Shown: positions 29,320 through 36,656 of the stretch, one piece after another
Layout of the letters: each line of letters opens with the position of its first letter
How positions within the stretch are numbered: the first letter of the stretch is position 1
Origin: Burkholderiaceae bacterium
GTDB lineage: Bacteria; Pseudomonadota; Gammaproteobacteria; Burkholderiales; Burkholderiaceae
DNA length: 45,486 bases
Direction of reading: 5' to 3'
Assembly (NCBI GenBank): GCA_947449305.1
Contig: CANFRA010000007.1
Location: 1-45,486, forward strand
Program-made: the position numbers and the translations under genes
The notes under the pieces: generated by a model
Told to the model about the DNA's origin: nothing
The model's input: only the letters and a program-made list of their open reading frames with translations
Database searches by the model: none

Positions 29320-29394
29320 TGGGGTTTGGCCCAGATTTAAACATCACTATATTAATACTTGCTCTCAAATAAAGGGTATGCCTGTAGCATTTCC

Positions 29395-30360
29395 TTAATC
29401 GACTGTGATTTTCGCCTTTTCAACCACTTTAGCCCAACGGCTTTGCTCAGTTTTAATGAATGCTCCAAACTGAGCAGGTGTATCTCCCACTAACACCGCT
29501 CCATCATCTAGCATCCTTTTAGAATCTTCTTTTGACTTTAAAGATTTCGCAATCTCTTTTTGCAAGCGATCGATCACCGGTTGCGGCGTACCGGCAGGAG
29601 CCATAATTCCATACCATTGTGAAGTCTCAAATCCTTTGTACCCAGACTCAGCGATGGTGGGTATATTAGGCAGCACCTTTGAGCGCTCCAATGATCCAAC
29701 AGCTAGTGGACGTAATGCGCCACCTTTAATCTGACCCATTAATGAAGGTAAGCCATTGAATGTTGCCTGAATTTGACCGCCGATTAAATCGGTGAGCATT
29801 GGGCCAGAACCTTTGTAAGGTACATGTACTAAATCAATTCCGGCTTCAGATGAAAAATATTCCATTGCCAAGTGCCCTGCACTGCCATTGCCTGCAGAGC
29901 CATAGTTTATTTTTCCCGGATTCTTTTTAGCATCTGCCACTAAATCGGCCAAGGTCTTGTAATTGCTTTTCTCACTCACTGCAATCACATTGGGCACTTT
30001 TGCTACTAAGGTTACGGGCGCAAAATCTTTGTTGGGATCATAAGGAAGTTTTTTACCAAATAGCGCAGGGTTCACAGCTAAAGTTCCGACATGACCCAAT
30101 ATCAAGGTGTAGCCATCTGGATTAGCGCGTTTGACCTCTTCCATGGCAATGTTGCCAGCACCACCAGGCTTGTTATCCACATAGACAGATTGGCCTAGGC
30201 TTGTACTGAGGCTACTGGCCACAGAGCGCGCAATGATCTCTGAAGTTCCTCCAGTAGCAAATGGCACCACTAAGCGAATCGACTTTTCGGGATAGTCCGC
30301 ATATGCGAGTGAAGAGCAAATGAAGGCCGATGCCGTTACAAAAATTTTTAATGCGCTCAT
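29395..30360 (-). CDS. Bug-type periplasmic solute-binding protein (TctC family)
   Basis: The 321-residue protein starts with a signal peptide ending near AYA and has the standard Bug blocks: YPEKSIRLVVPFATGGTSE, VDNKPGGAGNIAMEEVKRA, NPDGYTLILGHVG, YGSAGNGSAGHLAMEYF and VPYKGSGPMLTDLIGGQI. It is a paralogue of the other Bug gene in this group, with different ligand-loop residues, so the two probably bind different acids. It is the most upstream of the Bug-dehydratase-Bug-dioxygenase row and lies 12 bases after the YkgJ-type gene. Confidence 0.92.
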   Translation of the reverse strand: MSALKIFVTASAFICSSLAYADYPEKSIRLVVPFATGGTSEIIARSVASSLSTSLGQSVYVDNKPGGAGNIAMEEVKRANPDGYTLILGHVGTLAVNPALFGKKLPYDPNKDFAPVTLVAKVPNVIAVSEKSNYKTLADLVADAKKNPGKINYGSAGNGSAGHLAMEYFSSEAGIDLVHVPYKGSGPMLTDLIGGQIQATFNGLPSLMGQIKGGALRPLAVGSLERSKVLPNIPTIAESGYKGFETSQWYGIMAPAGTPQPVIDRLQKEIAKSLKSKEDSKRMLDDGAVLVGDTPAQFGAFIKTEQSRWAKVVEKAKITVD

Positions 30361-30372
30361 TCTTCTCTCTTG

Positions 30373-30729
30373 CTAATGATCAACATTTCTACTTAAGCGT
30401 CTTTGCCTAGCTACTTCTTGTAGCCTCTGACAATCCGGATTCGGTGTTCCATCCTCATTGAGAATATTAAATTCTCGGCAAGGGCTTGGTCGATCATCAT
30501 AAATAGAGCAGCGCCAGCCTTCTTCTTTGTTATGAGTGAGCGCTATGCAAGGTGCCCCGCCCTTCTCTGTGCCCTTCATACAAGCGAGGTGCTCGGTAAT
30601 TTTAGTGGTGAGCTCTGCTGGCACTATGCCAACACCATTGCCTGCAATTTCAGCATGATAAAAACTCACCCGAAAATGTTGGCAACACTGGCCGCATTCA
30701 AAACAAGGGTTTGATGTCATTTTGCTCAT
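30373..30729 (-). CDS. YkgJ-family cysteine-cluster protein
   Basis: The 118-residue protein has a cysteine pattern typical of the YkgJ/UPF0153 family, thought to bind zinc or an Fe-S cluster: NPCFECGQCCQHFRVSF at the start, then cysteines at ACMKG, APCIAL, WRCSIYDDRPSPCREF and PDCQRL. The biochemical role of the family is not established. A gap of 12 bases separates it from the downstream Bug gene. The start ATG is followed closely by a second Met (MSKMTSN), either of which could be used. Confidence 0.88.
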   Translation of the reverse strand: MSKMTSNPCFECGQCCQHFRVSFYHAEIAGNGVGIVPAELTTKITEHLACMKGTEKGGAPCIALTHNKEEGWRCSIYDDRPSPCREFNILNEDGTPNPDCQRLQEVARQRRLSRNVDH

Positions 30730-30785
30730 TTCGATTGAGTGAGAGCCTTACTCTGGAATTCTGAGTAGGCTAGCTGCCCTCATTC

Positions 30786-31328
30786 TCAATGGGGTTTGTG
30801 AGCTGAAGTCACTATTTTTTCGGTATAGGCAATGGCAACGGCAGACAATACAAAGGTAACGTGAATGAGCGTCTGCCACATTAATGTCTTTTCATCATAG
30901 GATGCGGCATTAATAAAAGTCTTGAGCAAATGAATCGATGAAATACCAATAATGGCTGTTGCTAGCTTCACTTTCAGAACGCCAGCATTCACATGAGATA
31001 ACCACTCAGGCTGATCGGGATGATTTTGCAACTCCAAACGTGAAACAAAGGTCTCCCAGCCACCAACGATGACCATGACTAATAGGTTAGAGATCATTAC
31101 AACGTCTATTAAACCTAAGACAACAAGCATTAATGCTGTTTCAGTCATGCTCTTATTCGCCATCATGGCAATCAGATGGTAGAGCTCTATCCAGAACTGC
31201 CAAACATAAACACCTTGGGCAACGATGAGGCCAATATATAAAGGTGCCTGCAACCAACGGGACATAAATATCCAGCGTGGTAATGGGCGTAATTTTTTAT
31301 CTAAATAGGATTGCTTGTCTTCATTCAT
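30786..31328 (-). CDS. UPF0114 (YqhA-like) membrane protein
   Basis: The 180-residue protein matches the UPF0114/YqhA layout: an N-terminal [21 protein letters not shown] helix, further helices at about 65-90 and 115-135 and a last one near 150-170, with the conserved [22 protein letters not shown] segment in the middle. It is an integral inner-membrane protein of unknown function. It stands alone between the YkgJ gene and a 47-codon ORF, all on the minus strand. Confidence 0.88.
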   Translation of the reverse strand: MNEDKQSYLDKKLRPLPRWIFMSRWLQAPLYIGLIVAQGVYVWQFWIELYHLIAMMANKSMTETALMLVVLGLIDVVMISNLLVMVIVGGWETFVSRLELQNHPDQPEWLSHVNAGVLKVKLATAIIGISSIHLLKTFINAASYDEKTLMWQTLIHVTFVLSAVAIAYTEKIVTSAHKPH

Positions 31329-31432
31329 TTTTCAATATTAACGAACTTTGTCCTTTTGTTATTTTATGAAAAGCCATACATTACTTAGGGGCATTATGCC
31401 CAATAACCTTATCCCGAGCCCCAAAAGAATTA

Positions 31433-31464
31433 GGGAATAAGGAATCCGTGATTTCCTTACTCCC
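31433..31464 (-). terminator. Probable terminator of the 47-aa ORF
   Basis: Two 12-base arms (GGGAATAAGGAA and TTCCTTACTCCC) pair with one non-Watson-Crick position around an eight-base loop. On the minus strand it lies 46 bases after the stop of the 47-codon ORF and is followed by TAATTCTTTT, a U-rich tail. The rest of 31329-31510 holds only a small GGGCATTATGCCC palindrome and no gene I can support. Confidence 0.6.
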
Positions 31465-31510
31465 CTCTGCTTTCAAAACCCACTGCGGTTTACTGCTTGT
31501 TTACTAATCT

Positions 31511-31654
31511 TTACTCGTATCTACGATTAAATACTGGCTTTGTTTCGCCTTCATGACGCTTAGTGTTTTTGAGCACTGCGCAGTAAGACAAAATCATGAT
31601 GACTGCCAATGAGATGCCGTTAAAGTTGTTCATTAAGTTGCTGATGGTTTCCAT
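31511..31654 (-). CDS. Uncalled 47-aa single-helix membrane protein
   Basis: This frame is missing from the ORF track. It starts with ATG, preceded by a strong ribosome binding site (GAGGAGA, five bases before the ATG), and translates to METISNLMNNFNGISLAVIM followed by ILSYCAVL and a polar basic tail (KNTKRHEGETKPVFNRRYE). One membrane helix covers about residues 11-28, with a positive tail that should face the cytoplasm. A hairpin terminator follows. It lies in the 455-base gap between UPF0114 and umuC that otherwise looks empty. The family is not recognised; the layout recalls small inner-membrane proteins associated with larger complexes, but no partner is indicated. Confidence 0.7.
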   Translation of the reverse strand: METISNLMNNFNGISLAVIMILSYCAVLKNTKRHEGETKPVFNRRYE

Positions 31655-31711
31655 TTACTTCTCCTCTTTCGCTATTGTGTTTGTTGCTACATATTCAGAT
31701 TAGTGGGTCAA

Positions 31712-31730
31712 AAGCTCACAAAATGAGCTT
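31712..31730 (-). terminator. Possible terminator after umuC
   Basis: AAGCTCA and TGAGCTT form a seven-base-pair stem with a five-base loop, about 54 bases after the umuC stop. On the minus strand it is followed by TTTGACC, so the T run is short and the call weak. Confidence 0.4.
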
Positions 31731-31783
31731 GTAAAAAATAACTGTTTTGCTGTAGTTTTTTTATTTCTTTTTTCATTTTTTTC

Positions 31784-33076
31784 TTATCTTGCTACTGGTA
31801 ACTCATCCCACTGCGTGGTGTAGTTTGGTGACTTATTACCCGCTTTCATTTGCCACTCTTGCTTTGTACCGTTGGTTCCTGCTGCCGCTGATCTCAGTAC
31901 TGCATTACCAAAACGCGTATTGATCTGATCCATCGCCTTCATGAGATGTGCCGACTTGCCTTTACTTTCAATGTCTTCAAACAAGGATTGCTGCATTGTT
32001 GGCTTGTCACTAATGAGGTTGAGAATGACGCCCGCTTTCTTATAACGAAAGTTCGGTTTATAGATTTGCTTTAAACCTGCAAGGGCTGCATTAGTTAATG
32101 TCAGTGTGTTATCGCTTGGGTCGGGCAGTGGAATCGTGACGCTCTGATGATGCTGCGGCTCGTATTGCTTAAACGGATTAGTTTGAATAAATACGGTGAG
32201 CGCGCCGGTAGTGCTGTTTTGGGCCCTCAGCTTCTCTGCTGCGCGTGCTACATGGGTAGCAACTGACTGGGCAAGCTCTGCCTGGCTAGTCACAAGCTTT
32301 CCAAAACTACGTGAGGCAATGATTTGTTGTTTGGCTGGTGCCACTTCTTCGAGTTCTAAACAAGAAGTCCCACGCAGCTCATAACAAAGGCGTTCCATTA
32401 CCACCCCAAACTGTTGGCGCATCGCTTGTGGTGAAGCTTGCAAGAGATCAAATACGCTATGAATATTTTGGGCTGTGAGTTTTTTGGCGATTTGTCTACC
32501 AACACCCCATACCTCACCAACGGGCGTCTCACTCATCCACTGATAGAGCTCTGGCTTTGCCATGGCATTTACGTCGCACACTCCAGAAAACTGTTTGTGT
32601 TTCTTAGCCAAGTGATTGGCTAACTTGGCTAGGGTCTTGCTCGCCCCAATGCCGACACAGACCGGCAGACCAGTAGTGTCTTTAACTTGCTGCTTAATTT
32701 TTGCTCCCAACTCGATCGTGTCTTGATATTGTTTTAAGACTGTCTCGATCTGCAAAAAGCTCTCATCGATACTATAGACCTCAAGATTTGGCGTAAAGGC
32801 TTTAAGTACTTGCACTACGCGGCTACTCATATCCCCATACAGAGTGTAGTTGGATGAATAAGCCTGGATTCCATGCTTCTTAGCAAGCTCTTGCATCTGA
32901 AACCAAGGTGTCCCCATCTTGACACCCAGCGCTTTGACTTCTGCACTACGCGCGACTGCGCAGCCATCGTTATTAGAGAGCACTACCATTGGCACTTCTT
33001 CTAGCTTGGGCTGAAACACGCGCTCACAAGAAACATAAAAGTTATTGACATCAACGAGTGCAAAAAGGGGGTTCAT
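31784..33076 (-). CDS. umuC: DNA polymerase V catalytic subunit
   Basis: UmuC is the Y-family translesion polymerase of DNA polymerase V, active with two processed UmuD' subunits on damaged templates. The 430-residue protein has the catalytic aspartate in [16 protein letters not shown] (Asp9), the second acidic pair in SIDESFLQI (Asp104-Glu105), the helix-hairpin-helix region [14 protein letters not shown] and the little-finger domain with ASRSFGKLV. The start overlaps the umuD stop by four bases, so translation is coupled and both fall under the LexA box upstream of umuD. Confidence 0.96.
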   Translation of the reverse strand: MNPLFALVDVNNFYVSCERVFQPKLEEVPMVVLSNNDGCAVARSAEVKALGVKMGTPWFQMQELAKKHGIQAYSSNYTLYGDMSSRVVQVLKAFTPNLEVYSIDESFLQIETVLKQYQDTIELGAKIKQQVKDTTGLPVCVGIGASKTLAKLANHLAKKHKQFSGVCDVNAMAKPELYQWMSETPVGEVWGVGRQIAKKLTAQNIHSVFDLLQASPQAMRQQFGVVMERLCYELRGTSCLELEEVAPAKQQIIASRSFGKLVTSQAELAQSVATHVARAAEKLRAQNSTTGALTVFIQTNPFKQYEPQHHQSVTIPLPDPSDNTLTLTNAALAGLKQIYKPNFRYKKAGVILNLISDKPTMQQSLFEDIESKGKSAHLMKAMDQINTRFGNAVLRSAAAGTNGTKQEWQMKAGNKSPNYTTQWDELPVAR

Positions 33077-33576
33077 GACTTTGCCTCCTTGTTGTATCTC
33101 GTACTTGCATTGCTGTACTTGCGCACTACCCCGACAACGACACCCCAGATTTGCAGCTCACTACCTTCGTTAAAGGTGATGGCTTGATAGTTCGGGTTTT
33201 CTGCTTGGAGTTCAATACGGCCGCGTAATTGATACAGGCGTTTGATGGTGTACTCGCTGTCGACTACCGCTACTACGATGTCTTTATGTTTTGGCTTCAG
33301 GGCTTTATCAACGACGACCTTGTCACCATCACAAATTCCTGCTCCCAGCATGGAATCACCCTTCACTGTGAACATGAAAGTGGCCGGCTTGTTCTGAACT
33401 AAGTAATGGTTCAAATCGAGGCCATCCTCAGCGTAATCTGCCGCCGGACTAGGAAATCCTGCCGAAATTCGATGGCTCAGGAGTCTAGTCTCATAGGCGG
33501 CAAAATAAGCGCCCAAGGCTTGTGGGCTCTGGCTTAGGCTTACTTTGGTGGGACTGATTGGCTGGTTCATAGTCAT
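33073..33576 (-). CDS. umuD: DNA polymerase V accessory protein, LexA-like autoprotease
   Basis: UmuD is cleaved with help from RecA filaments to UmuD', which activates UmuC. The 167-residue protein has the cleavage site Ala39-Gly40 in [11 protein letters not shown], nucleophile Ser75 in GDSM and general-base Lys112 in YTIKRL; the spacings match E. coli UmuD exactly with a 15-residue longer N-terminus. Two ATGs (codons 1 and 3) are possible; the first is only five bases from the LexA box, so the second may be used. It is the first gene of umuDC. Confidence 0.96.
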   Translation of the reverse strand: MTMNQPISPTKVSLSQSPQALGAYFAAYETRLLSHRISAGFPSPAADYAEDGLDLNHYLVQNKPATFMFTVKGDSMLGAGICDGDKVVVDKALKPKHKDIVVAVVDSEYTIKRLYQLRGRIELQAENPNYQAITFNEGSELQIWGVVVGVVRKYSNASTRYNKEAKS

Positions 33577-33581
33577 TAATA

Positions 33582-33601
33582 TACTGTATGTTTATACAGT
33601 A
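33582..33601. promoter_or_regulatory. LexA-binding SOS box of umuDC
   Basis: TACTGTATGTTTATACAGTA contains CTGT-N8-ACAG with perfectly matched flanks, the SOS box consensus shared by E. coli and many betaproteobacteria. It lies directly before umuD, so LexA would block this promoter until DNA damage. The dehydrogenase gene diverges about 120 bases away and probably uses another promoter. Confidence 0.92.
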
Positions 33602-33724
33602 TATGTAAAAACCGTAAAAATGAGGCTATTTTTGTTGTTTTGAGGTCTTTAGGGGGTCAGGGATTGCATAATGGGTCAAATAGCTGCCGATGCAGTTATC
33701 CATAAAAAGAACAGTAGGAGACAC

Positions 33725-34792
33725 ATGAAGACGTACAAGATAGCGTCCATTCCGGGTGACGGAATTGGCAAGGAGGTCATTCCTGAGTGCGAAAAGGTTC
33801 TGAATGCCTTAAGCAAAAAACATCCTGAAATCGCTTTTGATTTTGAGCACTTTGATTGGGGCGGTGATTACTACCGTAAACACGGCATCATGATGCCCGA
33901 TGATGGTCTGGAGCCTTTGCGCTCTAAAGACACCATCTTGTTCGGTTCAGCTGGCGATCCAAAAATTCCTGATCACATTACTTTGTGGGGCTTGCGTCTC
34001 AAAATCTGCCAGGGCTTTGATCAGTATGCAAACGTGCGCCCTACTCGCATTCTTCCCGGAATTGAAACGCCCCTACGTAATTGCAAGCCTGGTCAACTCG
34101 ATTGGGTGATCGTGCGTGAGAACTCTGAAGGCGAATACTCTGGTGTCGGCGGCAGAGCACATCAAGGCCATCCGATTGAAGTGGCTTCCGATATGAGCAT
34201 CATGACGCGCGTTGGAGTTGAGCGTGTACAGCGCTTTGCTTTTAAGTTAGCTCAGTCACGCCCTCGTAAGCATCTGACCGTCATCACTAAATCGAATGCC
34301 CAACGTCATGGCATGGTGATGTGGGATGAAATCGCCAACATCGTTGCTAAAGATTTTCCGGATGTCACTTGGGATAAAGAATTGGTTGATGCTGCAACAG
34401 CGCGTATGGTCAATCGTCCTGAGTCTTTAGACACCATTGTGGCTACTAACTTGCATGCAGACGTGCTAAGTGATTTAGCCGCAGCACTCGCAGGTAGCTT
34501 AGGTATTGCACCAACCGCCAACCTAGATCCAGAGCGCCGCTATCCATCGATGTTTGAACCCATTCATGGCTCTGCGTTTGACATCATGGGCAAAGGCCTT
34601 GCTAATCCCATTGGCACTTTCTGGTCAGCAGTGATGATGCTCGACTTCCTAGGTGAAAAAGCCCTAGGCGCTAAATTAATGGCCGCGATTGAAAAAGTGA
34701 CAGCCAATCCAAAGCTACACACTCGTGATCTTGGCGGCAGCGCGATGATGAGTGATGTTACTAGTGCAGTTATCGAGGAGATTTCTAAATGA
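33725..34792 (+). CDS. Tartrate/D-malate dehydrogenase-like (isocitrate/isopropylmalate dehydrogenase family)
   Basis: The 355-residue protein is a beta-decarboxylating dehydrogenase. It starts MKTYKIASIPGDGIGKEVIP with AGGAG before the ATG; the longer frame in the ORF track begins 18 codons earlier without support. Family blocks include RPTRILPG, VIVRENSEGEYSGVGG, the catalytic Lys in VITKSNAQRHG, and the metal-binding Asp region ATNLHADVLSDLAAALAGSLG with EPIHGSAFDIMGKG. These resemble tartrate/D-malate dehydrogenase (TtuC/DmlA) rather than LeuB, and the Bug gene overlapping its end (ATGA) fits uptake of a dicarboxylic hydroxy acid. Exact substrate is not certain. Confidence 0.88.
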   Translation: MKTYKIASIPGDGIGKEVIPECEKVLNALSKKHPEIAFDFEHFDWGGDYYRKHGIMMPDDGLEPLRSKDTILFGSAGDPKIPDHITLWGLRLKICQGFDQYANVRPTRILPGIETPLRNCKPGQLDWVIVRENSEGEYSGVGGRAHQGHPIEVASDMSIMTRVGVERVQRFAFKLAQSRPRKHLTVITKSNAQRHGMVMWDEIANIVAKDFPDVTWDKELVDAATARMVNRPESLDTIVATNLHADVLSDLAAALAGSLGIAPTANLDPERRYPSMFEPIHGSAFDIMGKGLANPIGTFWSAVMMLDFLGEKALGAKLMAAIEKVTANPKLHTRDLGGSAMMSDVTSAVIEEISK

Positions 34793-35751
34793 AGCTATTT
34801 AAATTACTGAGTACCTTACTAAGCGCCTGCCTGCTTTCTTTTGGTTTGCTATCGGGTGCTAGCGCTCAACCTTTCCCAGACAAAACTATTCAGTACATCA
34901 TTCCCTTTCCTGCTGCGGGTGAGTCTGATTTAGTAGCGCGTTATCAAGCCGATATTTCTGCCAAGAAATTTAATCAGCCCATGGTAGTGATGAATCGCGC
35001 TGGTGCTGGCGGCGCTTTGGTATGGAGCGCTCTCAACACCTATCCTGCTGACGGCACTACCGTAGTGGGTGTCAATATTCCGCATACGATCTTGCAGCCT
35101 TTACAAGAAGGTATTCAGTACAAGACCGAAGACATTAATGCGATCTACTACTACCACTTCACTCCAGATGCCTTGATGGTCTCTGCTGATAGTCCGTATA
35201 AGACCTATCAAGAATTTGTTGCGGCTGCCAAGAAAGATCCAGGCAAGATGTCTTTAGCAGGTTCAGCACAGTTCTCTGCAAACCATATGGCTGTAGAGCG
35301 CTTAAATAAATTAGCTGGCGTCAAAATCAATTACGTTCCCTTTAAAGGTACCGGTGATTTAATCACTGCCTTGATTGGGATGCACGTAGATGGCGCAATG
35401 GGGTATCTGCCATTAGCGATTCAGCAAAAAGGTAAGGTACGTACGCTAGCCATTGCTACTGAGAAACGTAGCCCTGCCCTCCCAGACGTGCCAACCTTTA
35501 AAGAATTAGGTCTGAACTGGGTAGACGGCGCTTATCGCGGCGTTGCCGTACCTAAAGCCACTCCACTGGTATTACAGCAAAAACTATCTGACTACTTTGC
35601 CAAGCTCAATGCCGATCCAGAAACCAAGAAGAAACTAGAAGACTCTGGGTTTGTGATTGTGGATGTGCCTTTGGCAAAAATGCCGGCCTTCATGAAAGAG
35701 AAAATTCCTCAAGCCATGGAAGATGCAAAGAATGCAGGAATGATTAAGTAG
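34789..35751 (+). CDS. Bug-type periplasmic solute-binding protein (TctC family)
   Basis: The 320-residue protein has a signal peptide (LLSTLLSACLLSFGLLSGASAQ) and the Bug fold: FPDKTIQYIIPFPAAGESD, VMNRAGAGGALVWSAL, AGSAQFSANHMAVERLN and VPFKGTGDLITALIGMHV. GESD replaces the common GGxSD, and it is more diverged than the two Bug proteins of the other group. It overlaps the dehydrogenase stop by four bases, so it probably delivers the substrate for that enzyme. A perfect hairpin terminator follows after 29 bases. Confidence 0.92.
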   Translation: MKLFKLLSTLLSACLLSFGLLSGASAQPFPDKTIQYIIPFPAAGESDLVARYQADISAKKFNQPMVVMNRAGAGGALVWSALNTYPADGTTVVGVNIPHTILQPLQEGIQYKTEDINAIYYYHFTPDALMVSADSPYKTYQEFVAAAKKDPGKMSLAGSAQFSANHMAVERLNKLAGVKINYVPFKGTGDLITALIGMHVDGAMGYLPLAIQQKGKVRTLAIATEKRSPALPDVPTFKELGLNWVDGAYRGVAVPKATPLVLQQKLSDYFAKLNADPETKKKLEDSGFVIVDVPLAKMPAFMKEKIPQAMEDAKNAGMIK

Positions 35752-35780
35752 ATCTTTCCCAACCTTTCTTTTGCTTCAAA

Positions 35781-35808
35781 TAAAAACCACCGCATGCGGT
35801 GGTTTTTA
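35781..35808 (+). terminator. Rho-independent terminator after the dehydrogenase-Bug operon
   Basis: A perfect 28-base inverted repeat, TAAAAACCACCGCA with its exact complement TGCGGTGGTTTTTA, forms a 14-bp stem ending in a T-rich arm. It is symmetrical and can act on either strand. The 243 bases from here to brnT hold no gene I can support beyond the brnT promoter. Confidence 0.92.
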
Positions 35809-36015
35809 TTTAGCAGAACACAAATGCCAATATTGCAGGGTCATCTACAAAAGTATTCGATAGATAAATGCTGGCACGGTATAGCCAAGGCTGCACGGTT
35901 TCTACTATTTCGATGATGATGGGAAATCGTTCCATACTTCAATAATAGTGGTTTATTTAGCATTTCAGTGTGGTTTTCTAAATATTCCCTTATTTTTTGT
36001 AGTTATATTAATTCA

Positions 36016-36044
36016 TTGATGTTATGATTTAACGTAGCTACAAT
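36016..36044 (+). promoter_or_regulatory. Predicted promoter of brnTA
   Basis: TTGATG, a 17-base spacer and TACAAT make a good sigma-70 promoter. Transcription would start only a base or so before the brnT ATG at 36052, and no ribosome binding site is visible, so brnT may be translated from a nearly leaderless mRNA. Confidence 0.6.
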
Positions 36045-36051
36045 ATTTCGG

Positions 36052-36324
36052 ATGAAATTCACTTATGATGCGGCAAAAAATGATTCAAATATTACAAAGC
36101 ATGGCCTACCCCTCTCAGATGCAAAGTTGCTTGATTGGAATGCAGCCTTTAGTTGGGTCGATCAAAAAAAAGATTATGGCGAGGACAGGCGTATTGCCTT
36201 GGCTCCGATTGACCAACGCCTGTACTGCGTAGTTTATGTTGAGTCAAAAGGAGCGATGAGAATTATTAGCCTACGAAAAGCAAATAACCGTGAGATGAAG
36301 ATCTATGAAGAAGAAATTAATTAG
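36052..36324 (+). CDS. brnT: BrnT-family toxin
   Basis: BrnT toxins are RelE-fold ribonucleases that stop translation and are held in check by BrnA. The 90-residue protein matches the family (DUF497): MKFTYDAAKNDSNITKHGLP at the start, GEDRRIALAPIDQRLYCVVY in the middle and RIISLRKANNREMKIYEEE at the end. It is the first gene of the pair, with the antitoxin gene overlapping its end by 20 bases, the usual BrnTA order. Confidence 0.92.
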   Translation: MKFTYDAAKNDSNITKHGLPLSDAKLLDWNAAFSWVDQKKDYGEDRRIALAPIDQRLYCVVYVESKGAMRIISLRKANNREMKIYEEEIN

Positions 36325-36652
36325 ACTGAGTGCCGAAGAGGATGCTGCTATTACTAAAGCAGCCTTATCTGACCCTGACAACCCACCTATCACAGAAGAA
36401 GAGTGGAATGAGATTAAACACAGGGTAGTTCGTGGCAGAGGAAGGCCTATAGGCAGTGGAACTAAAGAGCAAGTCACCCTAAGAATTGATAAGGATGTTT
36501 TGGATTTTTATAAATCTAAGGGTGAAGGCTGGCAAACCTTTATCAACCAAGTACTTGGCGAAGTCAAAAGAGAGTCTAAGTCAATATCGAGCGTTGAAAA
36601 GAAGCTAAACAAAGGCGCTCTGATTAATAACAAATTCAAGGCTGCCGCTTAG
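36305..36652 (+). CDS. brnA: BrnA-family antitoxin
   Basis: BrnA antitoxins bind BrnT and also repress their own promoter through a ribbon-helix-helix domain. The 115-residue protein has a basic N-terminal region (MKKKLIRLSAEEDAAITKAA), GRGRPIGSGTKEQVTLRID, and the family C-terminal core DFYKSKGEGWQTFINQVLGEV. A longer than usual lysine-rich tail follows. The start lies inside brnT with a 20-base overlap. It converges on addA with four bases between stops. Confidence 0.88.
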   Translation: MKKKLIRLSAEEDAAITKAALSDPDNPPITEEEWNEIKHRVVRGRGRPIGSGTKEQVTLRIDKDVLDFYKSKGEGWQTFINQVLGEVKRESKSISSVEKKLNKGALINNKFKAAA

Positions 36653-36656
36653 CACC

